Assembly: GCA_017465225.1 (NCBI GenBank)
Contig: JAFTWQ010000032.1
Coordinates: forward strand, 17,147-81,146
DNA: 64,000 nucleotides
Direction of reading: 5' to 3'
DNA from: Bacteroidales bacterium
GTDB taxonomy: Bacteria > Bacteroidota > Bacteroidia > Bacteroidales > UBA932
The notes under the pieces were generated by a model. The model was not told where the DNA came from. It worked only from the letters and a program-made list of their open reading frames with translations, and did not search any database. The stretch's first letter is position 1; every line of letters begins with the position of its first letter. This document shows positions 51,832 to 60,775 of this stretch, piece after piece. The position numbers and the translations under genes are program-made.

Positions 51832-54800
51832 TTACTCAGCCATTGGTGCAACACCCTGTGACATGACTGTTACCTTCTCTGTCATAAGCACGGCTTCAAC
51901 ATTGGTGAGCATGAGATCAGCGCAGTTGAATGTGCAAGATGTACCGGTCAGGTCAGAATAAACAATCTGTGCACCTGGAGCGAGTTCACCAGTAACATAG
52001 TCAGCCTGCATGATGGTGATGACACCTGAAGTCCTGTCTTCAGGAGTAACCTCGAAATAACCCTCGAGACCTGCCATCCACATGCCTGCAGCCTCAGGAC
52101 CATACATAGCCTCATAGTCGATACCTGCCATCCAGTATCCCTCTTTTGATACACCGAAGTCAAGACATGCCGGCATTGACTCAACGCCCATCATAGAACC
52201 ATACTCAACCCAGTCGAATGCCCACTGCTTTCCAGCAGGAGTAGGAAGCGGAATCTCCTTTGTTCCGGCAATGTACTCCTTCATGAGGTCAGCATAGTAC
52301 TGGAACTGCTCCTGAAGAGGATACTCTCTGTAATAGTATGTTCCATTTGCATCATACCAGCTTACAACAAGAACGATGTTCGGTGCCGGTGCATTCTCAT
52401 AATGGTTGTAATACTTATGAGAAGGTGAAACCTCCTCCTTTGTAATGACAGTAGCCCAAGATCCATAAGATCCAGACCAAGCGCTTCCTGCCTTCACATT
52501 ATCCTCAGCAGTAAGGTCATAATTGTCAGCATCAACGAGAACTGCACAAACCTCAGTACCCTCGGCTGGAACTACATCAAAGTTGATTTCATAGTAGAAC
52601 TGATACAACTGGTCATAGCTGCTGAATGCATAACCGTAGTATGAAGCATCTCCCCACTCATTATCAGGATAGCACTCAGACTCCTCTGGGAAGTTAACTC
52701 TGATAACAGGAGCAGTAGCATCAAACTCAGCACCCTCAGTCACAACTGCATCCATAGAGAATACGCAGTCATACTCGAGGATAGCTGCAGATGCGCCAGG
52801 ATTTCCTTCAGCATCGATAGGAACGATAGCGAAGTAGTATGGATAGCCATAAGTATGGTCCTCAACATAAAGAACGCCATTGGCAAGTTCCTCTGCAGAG
52901 ATTGTCTTTACAGATGATGAAGTAGAGAAGAAGAGTTCCTCCGCCATCTGTGCATCATCCTTGCCCTCGTACTGGTTGTAGTACTGAGTCTGAGCAAGAA
53001 CATACTTGTATGATGCAGGCTCTGCACCGCCTTCGAACTTAGGAGTGAACTGAAGTGTCTGCGAATTCTTGAGAACGCCATCGATGAGGTTTGTAGTATA
53101 AGGCTCTGTCCACTCGAAGTCAGCCTTCTTAAGCTCTGCTGAAGTAAGTTCAGCGTGTGCAAGCTCGCCATATTTGCCGTCCTTGTCTACGATGAAACCT
53201 ACGAAATGAACTGTTGTAGCAGGGCTAACCTTCTCAGTAAGATACTGAGGCCAAGATGTGATCTCTGTAGGAGTCATACCATATCCCTCAAGGAGGAGGT
53301 CTACCACATCCTCAGTGTATGCACCATAGTCAGCCCACTGCTCAGGAGTGAGGAACTGATAGTAGAATGCAACCCAGTCTGCTGTTGCAGAAGGAGTAAC
53401 CTCTACACCAAGTTCTGTGTAAGGGTCAAGGGTGATGAGCTGGTCAACATAGTCCCAGATCTCATAGCTGTAAACCTTACCCATGTACTCAGTCACCTGC
53501 TTTGCAGTGAGGTTGATAGAACCGCCCGAAGTAAGAGGAGCAGTTGTGAAAGAAGCCGAAACGACATCCTCTGCAGTATAATCCTCCTTTGCACGTCCGT
53601 CAAGCGGAAGGATGAATACGTGTACTTCAGAATCTGGAGAATAGTTGCCTGTCATTGAGTAGGTTGTCTCAGCTGCGATGTCAAGAGCCGAACCTGAGTA
53701 GTTCTCAGTGTAGAGCTGACCATAGTACTGACCCTCATTCATAGCCATTGCCATCTGCTCCTTCTGATATGCCACATCCTCCTCTGTTGCGCAGTATGTA
53801 GCAGGCATTGCTACTGCAACATAACCTTCTGCACCGGTAACCTCAACATTTACAGTCACGTTGTAAGCTGTCTTCTCAGCCTCAACCTCTGTAATGTTTA
53901 CAGCAAGAGGTGAATAGTATGCATATACCATCTCGTCAAGAGTATACTTTGCAAGAGAGTAGTTCTCAGCAACTGCCCATACAACATACTCTACGCCCTG
54001 CTGAGGCTCTTCACCGAGAAGATCAGCGATAGGCTTGACAACCTCGAATTCCTCACCCCAGTTGTTGTCATAGTCATCACCTACATTCCAGTCGCCGTCG
54101 GTCAATCTCTTGAGGAGAGGAGTGACGTCAGCCTCATATGACTCTCTTGTAGAGACGCCATAGTAGAATGTTGGAGGCCATGAAGCTGTTCCTGCTACTG
54201 TAAAGTATGCGTTTCCGCCATAAGCCTTCACAACGAGAGGACGCTCTGAAACCTCGACAGCGAGCTTACCTACCATGCACTTGCCTTCAGCACCGCATGC
54301 GTGAACCTTCACATAACCTGAAGCTGCGTTCTCGCCAGGGATCTCTTCCCAAGTATCATAATTGAGTGTTCCCTGAGTAGACTCATAGTCAGGAGCTGTG
54401 ATCTCAAGCTTTCCTTCTGAGTTGATCTCAGCCCACCAGCCCTTAGGAGCGGCCATCACAGTGATGTCCTCTATGCCTGAAGACTTGATAGCTACGACCT
54501 GAGTACCCTCAGACTCGAAGTAAACCTTACCTGCGCGAATCTCGAAAACGATCTGCTCAGGCTTCTGGATTGTGAACTCAGCGTCACCGATCTTGATGGT
54601 CACACTGTCACCATTGTCAACGAGAGATACCTCAGGACACTCGTGGTCGCAAGGTACATACTGGCATGGAGGGCACTCATGATCACATGGCTCGCAATCA
54701 CACTCTGCTGCGAGGATGATGCCGGTACCCTTCCAGTCCTTTCCGTCGAAAGAGTACTGAAGTTCGTTTGCATCAGACACCTGGAACTGAAGAGTGTAGA

Positions 54801-55017
54801 GAGCATCTACCCTTGCTGTAAGAGCTGCAAGCTGCTCCTTGAGTTCCTCAATTGCCTTGAGACGAGCATCAAGACCGTCAAGTTCACCCTTGACATTCTC
54901 GATCTCCGCCCTCAATGCTGAATCATCGTAACATGATACGACGAGAGAAGACGCGGCAACAAGTGTCATGACACCTGTGCAGAAAGCGCAAAGGCTTTTC
55001 ATAATCTGTCTTTTCAT
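51832..55017 (-). CDS. Large DUF4988-like lipoprotein with Cys-rich segment (LipoB)
   Basis: Lipoprotein of 1061 residues (signal ending LVVSCYDDS, Cys29). A coiled coil (about 33-78, DDSALRAEIENVKGELDGL) is followed by a Cys-rich stretch with seven Cys between residues 106 and 127, in which CDHECP occurs twice. Then comes a region with WEEIPGENAASGYVKVHAC and at least six beta-sandwich repeats (VEYVVWAVAENYSL, EGYVAVAMPATY, YYFAIVPIDAEGNPG). It shares its plan with LipoE but LipoE lacks the Cys stretch. No catalytic motif was seen. A perfect terminator follows 28 bp after the stop codon. Confidence 0.8.
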   Translation of the reverse strand: MKRQIMKSLCAFCTGVMTLVAASSLVVSCYDDSALRAEIENVKGELDGLDARLKAIEELKEQLAALTARVDALYTLQFQVSDANELQYSFDGKDWKGTGIILAAECDCEPCDHECPPCQYVPCDHECPEVSLVDNGDSVTIKIGDAEFTIQKPEQIVFEIRAGKVYFESEGTQVVAIKSSGIEDITVMAAPKGWWAEINSEGKLEITAPDYESTQGTLNYDTWEEIPGENAASGYVKVHACGAEGKCMVGKLAVEVSERPLVVKAYGGNAYFTVAGTASWPPTFYYGVSTRESYEADVTPLLKRLTDGDWNVGDDYDNNWGEEFEVVKPIADLLGEEPQQGVEYVVWAVAENYSLAKYTLDEMVYAYYSPLAVNITEVEAEKTAYNVTVNVEVTGAEGYVAVAMPATYCATEEDVAYQKEQMAMAMNEGQYYGQLYTENYSGSALDIAAETTYSMTGNYSPDSEVHVFILPLDGRAKEDYTAEDVVSASFTTAPLTSGGSINLTAKQVTEYMGKVYSYEIWDYVDQLITLDPYTELGVEVTPSATADWVAFYYQFLTPEQWADYGAYTEDVVDLLLEGYGMTPTEITSWPQYLTEKVSPATTVHFVGFIVDKDGKYGELAHAELTSAELKKADFEWTEPYTTNLIDGVLKNSQTLQFTPKFEGGAEPASYKYVLAQTQYYNQYEGKDDAQMAEELFFSTSSSVKTISAEELANGVLYVEDHTYGYPYYFAIVPIDAEGNPGASAAILEYDCVFSMDAVVTEGAEFDATAPVIRVNFPEESECYPDNEWGDASYYGYAFSSYDQLYQFYYEINFDVVPAEGTEVCAVLVDADNYDLTAEDNVKAGSAWSGSYGSWATVITKEEVSPSHKYYNHYENAPAPNIVLVVSWYDANGTYYYREYPLQEQFQYYADLMKEYIAGTKEIPLPTPAGKQWAFDWVEYGSMMGVESMPACLDFGVSKEGYWMAGIDYEAMYGPEAAGMWMAGLEGYFEVTPEDRTSGVITIMQADYVTGELAPGAQIVYSDLTGTSCTFNCADLMLTNVEAVLMTEKVTVMSQGVAPMAE
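54637..54702 (-). other. Segment encoding seven Cys in 22 residues of LipoB
   Basis: Residues 106-127 hold Cys at 106, 108, 111, 115, 118, 123 and 127, with His in each of two CDHECP copies. The arrangement fits a metal site or a compact disulfide knot. Confidence 0.85.
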
Positions 55018-55066
55018 AATTAATAGGGTTTAGTTAGTAAATAAATGTATATAAAACCTTTTGAGT

Positions 55067-57376
55067 TTATTCTATTCCGAAGATCTCCTCAAGAGTCTGG
55101 GCCTTTCCGTCCTTGCAGATGAGGTGATAAAGCTTGTAGACCGGTGCACCGTCTGCATCTCTTCCGACAGCGATGCAGGCTGCAATAACCGTATGATCGC
55201 CAGCCCAATCCTGAGAAGTGTTGCTTTCAGCACGCATACCGCCTCCATTGTTCTCAAATCCTCCGGCAACCCACTCGTAGATACCGTTGTACCACTCCTC
55301 ATAGCTGAAACCGGAATCCTTGATATTGTTGAAATGTCCCTGATTCAGGCCTGGCATATGAGCCGAAAGGTCAGAAGCCGAATCTGTACGGCAGTACATG
55401 AAATACTCGACATCATGGTCGATGGTATATGTCACTGTCCAGTCATAAGGATTTGTCTTCGCCGGCTGGAGTTTCATGATGACGGTAGGGTCCGGTCCGA
55501 CCTGAACCTCTGAAGTCCTGATGGTCGCGAAATGCATCTGGCTTATATTGCCGTCGAAGTCCTCCGCGCACATGAAGAGCGTATAGTCGGTATCAGGAGT
55601 CATGCCGGTCCATGTAAGGCCGTCTCGTCCGCTAGGCTCTGTAGGCCATGCATTCACGAGCATGTTAGAGGTTCCTGAGCCCAAAATGAAATTGATCCAT
55701 TCGCTCCACGAACTATTCTCGTCAAGGCCCGGATTGTTATCCGCAGTCATATACTGCACATAAACCATTGACACCTTAGACGGGTCGTATGTGATTGTTC
55801 CCCTGAACTGGGTTCTGCCCGGGTTGTCCGCCACAAGCTTGAGTGTGCTGTCGGTAAATCCGTCAGGAGATGTCATGTTTCTCTCATCAGTAGTGAAAGT
55901 CTCGGAGATCTTGAGCTCTGACAGCTGCATCGCTCCGTTACGTCCTACATAAACGACAGCATAAGTCTCACCCGGATAGATCGGACTGTTCTCAACTCCC
56001 ATCGCAGCATAGGCAGATACAGCATCCAGTCTTACGACTGCACCGCTTCCTGTCGCCACCTCTTCTTTCGCATCCCATGCGAAATTAGGATTGTGGCATC
56101 CATATCCGTAATCTCTGAGATAGCGTGCAAAGTCTCTTTTCTCCTTGGCGCTCATAGCCTCGATGGTCTTAAGAGCCGAAGCAGGAACCACATTATAGAA
56201 GACGGTCTGACAATCTGCAGTAAAGTTGACATCAAACTCTACATAAGCGGCCGCCACTCTATCCTCAAGCACATCGACAGAGAGCTCCGGATCCGGAATA
56301 TCTTCCGGAACCTCCTTAAGATGGAAATCCCTGCGTGAATAACCTTCCTGAGGGGTAAGGTTGGCATCAACAGCGACAGCTACTGTCGTACTCATGACAG
56401 AAGCATCAGCGCCATCGCCGTAATTCACTGAATAAGTAAGTGCATCAGGATTGTTCGGATCATTCGGTACCGATGGCGCTGTCACGCGCGTACGTACGAA
56501 ATCACGGAACATTGTATCACCGAATGTATCGATATACTGGTCGATCTCGTTCTGCAGGTATCCGAAGAAATATACTGCCGCAGCATCGGCGTTCAGCTCA
56601 TGGCTCACATTGAAAGCAGTATAACCTGTATTCACCACGATTTCAGCCTGAGGGTCACCTATAAGCGGCTGGCTTGTAGTGTGTACATAACAGAGCGTCA
56701 GATCCTCCTGTGTCACGCTGCTGATTTCTTTATCTGTGCTGGCCACTACTGCGATGACATAGCCGCAATCCGGAATAGCGATTGCAGAAGCCGCCGCATA
56801 TGAAGTGTTCATCCAGTCATACTCGATCTGAAGGAAATCTTCAGGATTATCGAAATCATTGACAGAGAAAGCATATCCGCCGCTTCCGCTTTCGTTGAAG
56901 AGATACTCGCGGATACGTTCGTTCACAGCCCATGACTCCGCAGATGTGAGATTACCGAACGTCTTGTCATTCAAGAGGTTGTTATACAGCTGCGCTACAG
57001 GATACACATCCATCTTGAAAGACTGGACCATCGCGCCCGGACGAAGCTCGAATACGAAATTCATATCCTCGACCTTTGTGACCTCAATAGTCACGCCGAC
57101 ATCAGATCCGTCGGCGATAAGATTGCCGCACTCCAAAGGGAAAGCATCATAGAACGGGAACTCGAACTTCGGAAGATCACCGGTGTTGTCACCGCCCGGA
57201 TTCTCATTTCCGCCAGGGGTCTCGTCTCCGCCTGGATTCTCGTCTCCGCCAGGCTTCTCATTATTGCCAGGATTTTCCTTATCCGGCTCCTTGGTCTCCT
57301 CCTGAGGAGGCTTCTCACATGCAATGAAGCCGAACACAAGAAGAGACGCCAATAAAAGGCTAAAAGTTCTTTTCAT
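55067..57376 (-). CDS. Large surface lipoprotein with Pro/Gly-rich linker (LipoA)
   Basis: Lipoprotein of 769 residues (MKRTFSLLLASLLVFGFIACEKP, Cys20). A linker of six-residue units (DENPGG, DETPGG, NENPGG) spans about residues 34-64 and should hold the rest away from the membrane. The body contains beta-sandwich repeats with segments such as PGETYAVVYVGRNG and TPDTDYTLFMCAEDFDG, and helical inserts. I do not recognise an enzyme family. It follows Omp28c after 23 bp and precedes LipoB by 49 bp. Confidence 0.78.
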   Translation of the reverse strand: MKRTFSLLLASLLVFGFIACEKPPQEETKEPDKENPGNNEKPGGDENPGGDETPGGNENPGGDNTGDLPKFEFPFYDAFPLECGNLIADGSDVGVTIEVTKVEDMNFVFELRPGAMVQSFKMDVYPVAQLYNNLLNDKTFGNLTSAESWAVNERIREYLFNESGSGGYAFSVNDFDNPEDFLQIEYDWMNTSYAAASAIAIPDCGYVIAVVASTDKEISSVTQEDLTLCYVHTTSQPLIGDPQAEIVVNTGYTAFNVSHELNADAAAVYFFGYLQNEIDQYIDTFGDTMFRDFVRTRVTAPSVPNDPNNPDALTYSVNYGDGADASVMSTTVAVAVDANLTPQEGYSRRDFHLKEVPEDIPDPELSVDVLEDRVAAAYVEFDVNFTADCQTVFYNVVPASALKTIEAMSAKEKRDFARYLRDYGYGCHNPNFAWDAKEEVATGSGAVVRLDAVSAYAAMGVENSPIYPGETYAVVYVGRNGAMQLSELKISETFTTDERNMTSPDGFTDSTLKLVADNPGRTQFRGTITYDPSKVSMVYVQYMTADNNPGLDENSSWSEWINFILGSGTSNMLVNAWPTEPSGRDGLTWTGMTPDTDYTLFMCAEDFDGNISQMHFATIRTSEVQVGPDPTVIMKLQPAKTNPYDWTVTYTIDHDVEYFMYCRTDSASDLSAHMPGLNQGHFNNIKDSGFSYEEWYNGIYEWVAGGFENNGGGMRAESNTSQDWAGDHTVIAACIAVGRDADGAPVYKLYHLICKDGKAQTLEEIFGIE
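57185..57277. repeat. 18-bp coding repeat of the LipoA linker
   Basis: Four or more units of 18 bp encode (N/D)E(K/N/T)PGG. The base pattern is also repeated (TCTCGTCTCCGCC), so the units arose by recent duplication. Confidence 0.75.
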
Positions 57377-57399
57377 AGTATAATTATTATTTAACTTGA

Positions 57400-58479
57400 T
57401 CATTTCAAATCATATCCTGAATCTCCACCATCAATATGGCAGACGTTCATATTGTTCACATATCCGTCCTTATCCAGCACTATGGCATAGACCTCAGTAT
57501 TCTCCAGCACCCATCTGCTGTCGATATCCACCGTCCATGTCTTCGAGGCCTCACTGCCGGCAGCAATCCTGCCGTCATCCGTCAGTTTTTCACCTGTGAA
57601 AGTACCTGAATACGATGTCACGACCTTACGTACGACATGGCTGTGGTTATAGTCAGGCTGTCCTTCAGAAAACATAGGAGTCTTCTGCCATCCCTTTATC
57701 CTATCCTGCACCACGAGAATCACGACCCTGTAATCGGAAGTCTTTTCAGACATCACCCTGGCAGTGACTTCCGCCTCGGTACCATCTGGATTCAACGTAG
57801 AGGAAACAGCCACTCCGCAATGAGCCGGACAGTCGTTGAATGATGCCATTATGCTCGGCTGGAAAAGAGATATGCCCTCGGAAGTAAGGACACCCGATTC
57901 CCTGAGATCTGTAGCAAAGGAAGGATATGCAAGTCCATCAAACAGCTTGAACACATCCTGTGTAGCCGGAATCGCAAGTGTATCCGTTCCCTCAAGATCA
58001 GAATGGAAGGCGCAGATATGGATATTCTCCTTGTATTTTGCCATTGAAGGCTTGGAAAGGACTCCCATCATCTTGTCATAGCCTTCCGGACAGTTGATAC
58101 ACCAGGCACCGGTAAACTCTATCACGCACACATGCCTGTCATACTTCGATTCCACGTATTCAGGAGCGGAGTCGATGACGTTTACAGTCACTTCATTGGA
58201 CAGTCTGCCGGAATATTCAGCCACAAAAGTATAGGTGCCTTCCTGCTGCGGCATGAAGACATTTCCCATTACCTCTGCAGTCGGGCTGGAAATGACAGAC
58301 TCTCCGGTAACATCTGCACCGTTATATGTAACGGTAAACTCAGTCCGGGTCTCCGATGCCAGATCGATCTCGACATCGCCTGCCTTGAGCACAGGAAGGG
58401 ACGTATCATCCACATTGCCTGAACATGACAGCAAGACTGCAGCGGATAATGCTGCAAAAGTGTTCTTTAATATCTTCAT
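57400..58479 (-). CDS. Omp28-like thioredoxin-fold lipoprotein (Omp28c)
   Basis: Lipoprotein of 359 residues; start MKILKNTFAALSAAVLLSCSG, one base after the stop of Omp28b. Ig-like domain at about 30-103, then a thioredoxin-like domain with WCINC (Cys127 and Cys130; FTGAWCINCPEGYDKMM). The FTGAWC form is the most thioredoxin-like of the array together with Omp28a. FHSDLEGTDTLAIP and NHSHVVRKVVTSYSG are shared with the Omp28 family. Probably exported to the outer membrane surface or periplasmic face; partners unknown. Confidence 0.83.
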   Translation of the reverse strand: MKILKNTFAALSAAVLLSCSGNVDDTSLPVLKAGDVEIDLASETRTEFTVTYNGADVTGESVISSPTAEVMGNVFMPQQEGTYTFVAEYSGRLSNEVTVNVIDSAPEYVESKYDRHVCVIEFTGAWCINCPEGYDKMMGVLSKPSMAKYKENIHICAFHSDLEGTDTLAIPATQDVFKLFDGLAYPSFATDLRESGVLTSEGISLFQPSIMASFNDCPAHCGVAVSSTLNPDGTEAEVTARVMSEKTSDYRVVILVVQDRIKGWQKTPMFSEGQPDYNHSHVVRKVVTSYSGTFTGEKLTDDGRIAAGSEASKTWTVDIDSRWVLENTEVYAIVLDKDGYVNNMNVCHIDGGDSGYDLK

Positions 58480-58480
58480 C

Positions 58481-59587
58481 TTATTCAGCATATTGATAAC
58501 CGGAGCTTTCGCCCAGACGGCATTCATTTACATTGTTCACTATCCATGTAAAGCCTCCGTCGGTCGAAACGGTGGCAGCCACGACCACACGCAGATTGTC
58601 TTTATTCCAATCCGGAGAAAGGGTGAGGGTTTCTGAAGCCTTCGCCTCAACACCTGTGGTAAGCGGAAGATTGTCATTGATCTTGTCGCCTTTTGCATCA
58701 GTAAGGACTGCACGTACCACATTGTCATGTACATAATCCGGATCTCCTGTCTGATCTGCCACGATACCATCCTCGACGACGAATACAAGGTATCGGTATA
58801 TCGCTGGTATATTGGAAGTTATGCCGATTTCCACAATATCGTTTCCGGCTGTAACCGAAACGCCGCACTGCGGCTGATATGCTGCAGTCTCCTCGTCATA
58901 GCTTTCTGTGAACGTCGGTCCTATGAGCTTTGTGCCCGTACGCATATTCCAGAAAAGTCTCGGAAGTCCGTCAAATCCGCCAAGCACCTTGTTGAATTCC
59001 AATGTCTCGGAAATGGTCATAGGATCGGAAACCGCACCCATATGTGAATGGAAGGCGACTACTGATATCTTGCCGGGATTGGCAGCCTGAAGGCTCTTGA
59101 GGCCTTTAGTGGCCGATGGGCAGCTCGTACATCCGGTGGAAGTGAAATACACTCCGAGGACACGCTGCTCATACGCTCTCTCCTCACCTGAGAAGAACTG
59201 TGTAGCCTCTATCTCGACCGAATTGTCCGTGTAGAATTTGCCGCCGTAATAATATTCCGCCGTGAATCTATATGTGCCGGCTGTAACCGTAGAGAACTTG
59301 TTGGCTCCATAAGCCATGCGCTTCTCCTCGCCGTCATATTCCCTTATGAGCTGGAGAGTCTTCGCATTGCTTACATCCTCTTTTCCGAACATCACGGTGA
59401 ACGTCACCGTCTCACTGCCGTCGGCAGCGATCTCTGTCTTGTCTGCAAAGATCCTGAGGACACCCTCCGGAACCTCTTCCATCGGATTTCCTGCAGGCTC
59501 TTCCGGCTTGACAGAATCCGGGTCAACAGTTCCCGAGCAAGCTGCAAATGCAAGGATCGCAAGAATATATCCAAAAAACTTATTCAT
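58481..59587 (-). CDS. Omp28-like thioredoxin-fold lipoprotein (Omp28b)
   Basis: Lipoprotein of 368 residues; start MNKFFGYILAILAFAACSGT, one base after the stop of Omp28a. Ig-like domain at about 44-130 (RIFADKTEIAADGSETVTF), then a thioredoxin-like domain with CTSC at residues 153 and 156 (FTSTGCTSCPSATKGL). FHSHMGAVSDPMTI and HDNVVRAVLTDAKG are counterparts of the same places in its sisters. The opening FAACSGTVDPD is nearly the same as in Omp28a, showing recent duplication. Confidence 0.83.
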   Translation of the reverse strand: MNKFFGYILAILAFAACSGTVDPDSVKPEEPAGNPMEEVPEGVLRIFADKTEIAADGSETVTFTVMFGKEDVSNAKTLQLIREYDGEEKRMAYGANKFSTVTAGTYRFTAEYYYGGKFYTDNSVEIEATQFFSGEERAYEQRVLGVYFTSTGCTSCPSATKGLKSLQAANPGKISVVAFHSHMGAVSDPMTISETLEFNKVLGGFDGLPRLFWNMRTGTKLIGPTFTESYDEETAAYQPQCGVSVTAGNDIVEIGITSNIPAIYRYLVFVVEDGIVADQTGDPDYVHDNVVRAVLTDAKGDKINDNLPLTTGVEAKASETLTLSPDWNKDNLRVVVAATVSTDGGFTWIVNNVNECRLGESSGYQYAE

Positions 59588-59588
59588 A

Positions 59589-60686
59589 CTAGTCATTCAG
59601 TTGATAATCAACAGATTCTCCGGCCTTTACCTCCACGATATTGTCCATTCTCGCGCCTTCTGCGTCAGGAACGAGAGCGAATGCAACGACAGAAAGGTCT
59701 GAAAGCTTGTAGTTACCCACCGGTATCTGCTGACTGAATGTCATTTTTCCGTCCTTTTCCACCTTGGTGAGACTTTCAGAAGAATACATGAAGAAGTTGC
59801 CTGTCGAAGCGCGTACGATATGTGAATAGCGTCCGCCCTCATTGGTGCCTCCCTGGACAATCTGATTGTTCAGAAGCAGAACCATGCCCATATCATAGCT
59901 TCCGCCTGTCGAAGATGTCAGTTCCGCAGAAGCGTTGATGACTTTCGCATCCGCATCATACTCTGTGGTGAGCTTCAGACCGCATGTAGCCGGATATTCG
60001 GCACGGAGATTCCATATCACGTTTTCAAGAGCGCCTGATGTGTTCTCGATCGTCTTCTCCTTCAGATCCATGACCACGGTAGGGAAACCCTGACCGCCGA
60101 AATATGATACCACAAAAGAGCCGTAGTCGTAATCCCATCCGCCAGGGGTCACCGCAAGTTCATCCTGACCATGCCAGCACAGCTCCACTGAATGAGCCTT
60201 CGCCTCTTCGTTGAGGCCTTCAAGAGCCCTGGTCATTACCGCGCAAGGTCCACACCAGGTAGCTGTAGCCTTGTAGATACCTACATTCTTATGGTACTTT
60301 TCGTATGACGCCCTGTTCCTTGATACGATCTCGACGGTGTTTTCGCAGACCCTTCCCTTGTATTTTGCAGAGAAATGGTATGTACCGTTTGCAATGAAAC
60401 AGATGGTCTTCTCCATTCTTGTCACCCTGATGCCTTCCTCGGAAGTGATGTTCACGCCCTGGAGGATGTTCTTGTCATCAAGCATTTCCCTTCCGTAGGC
60501 ATCCTTCAGGGAGAATGTCACCACATCCTTACCGCTAGCTTCCACCTCGGTCTTGTCAGCCGACAGGGTGAAAGGCTCGGTAAACTCTTCCGGAATCTGT
60601 TCCTGCGGTATCTCGTCATCCGGATCGACGGTTCCTGAACATGCCGCAAAGGCAATCATTGCCGCTATGTATAAAATCTTTTTCAT
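59589..60686 (-). CDS. Omp28-like thioredoxin-fold lipoprotein (Omp28a)
   Basis: Lipoprotein of 365 residues; start MKKILYIAAMIAFAACSGTVDP. Ig-like domain at about 38-122 (LSADKTEVEASGKDVVTF), then a thioredoxin-like domain with the classical WCGPC (Cys145 and Cys148; ATATWCGPCAVMTRAL). A cis-Pro loop is seen as GQGFPTVVMDL. Of the five this is the one best suited to redox work. A family A repeat array fills the space to the DUF6029 gene upstream. Confidence 0.84.
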   Translation of the reverse strand: MKKILYIAAMIAFAACSGTVDPDDEIPQEQIPEEFTEPFTLSADKTEVEASGKDVVTFSLKDAYGREMLDDKNILQGVNITSEEGIRVTRMEKTICFIANGTYHFSAKYKGRVCENTVEIVSRNRASYEKYHKNVGIYKATATWCGPCAVMTRALEGLNEEAKAHSVELCWHGQDELAVTPGGWDYDYGSFVVSYFGGQGFPTVVMDLKEKTIENTSGALENVIWNLRAEYPATCGLKLTTEYDADAKVINASAELTSSTGGSYDMGMVLLLNNQIVQGGTNEGGRYSHIVRASTGNFFMYSSESLTKVEKDGKMTFSQQIPVGNYKLSDLSVVAFALVPDAEGARMDNIVEVKAGESVDYQLND

Positions 60687-60700
60687 TGTCATCATGAACG

Positions 60701-60775
60701 TCCTTCTGTCATCCTTCACTTCCTTCTGTCATCCTGAACTTCCTTCTGTCATCCTGAACGAAGTGAAGGATCTTT
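60701..60775. repeat. Family A repeat with a 20-bp tandem tail
   Basis: TCCTTCTGTCATCCTGAACT-type units start at 60701, 60721 and 60741, a strict 20-bp period. The last runs into the complete element (AACGAAGTGAAGGATCTT). It reaches the stop codon of the DUF6029 gene. Confidence 0.9.

Noticed and set aside
60701-60775. Possible CRISPR array (regular 20-bp spacing)
   Set aside because: Only three units, the spacer is identical between units, and no cas genes are present. The same holds for the arrays at 8748, 11504 and 14921.
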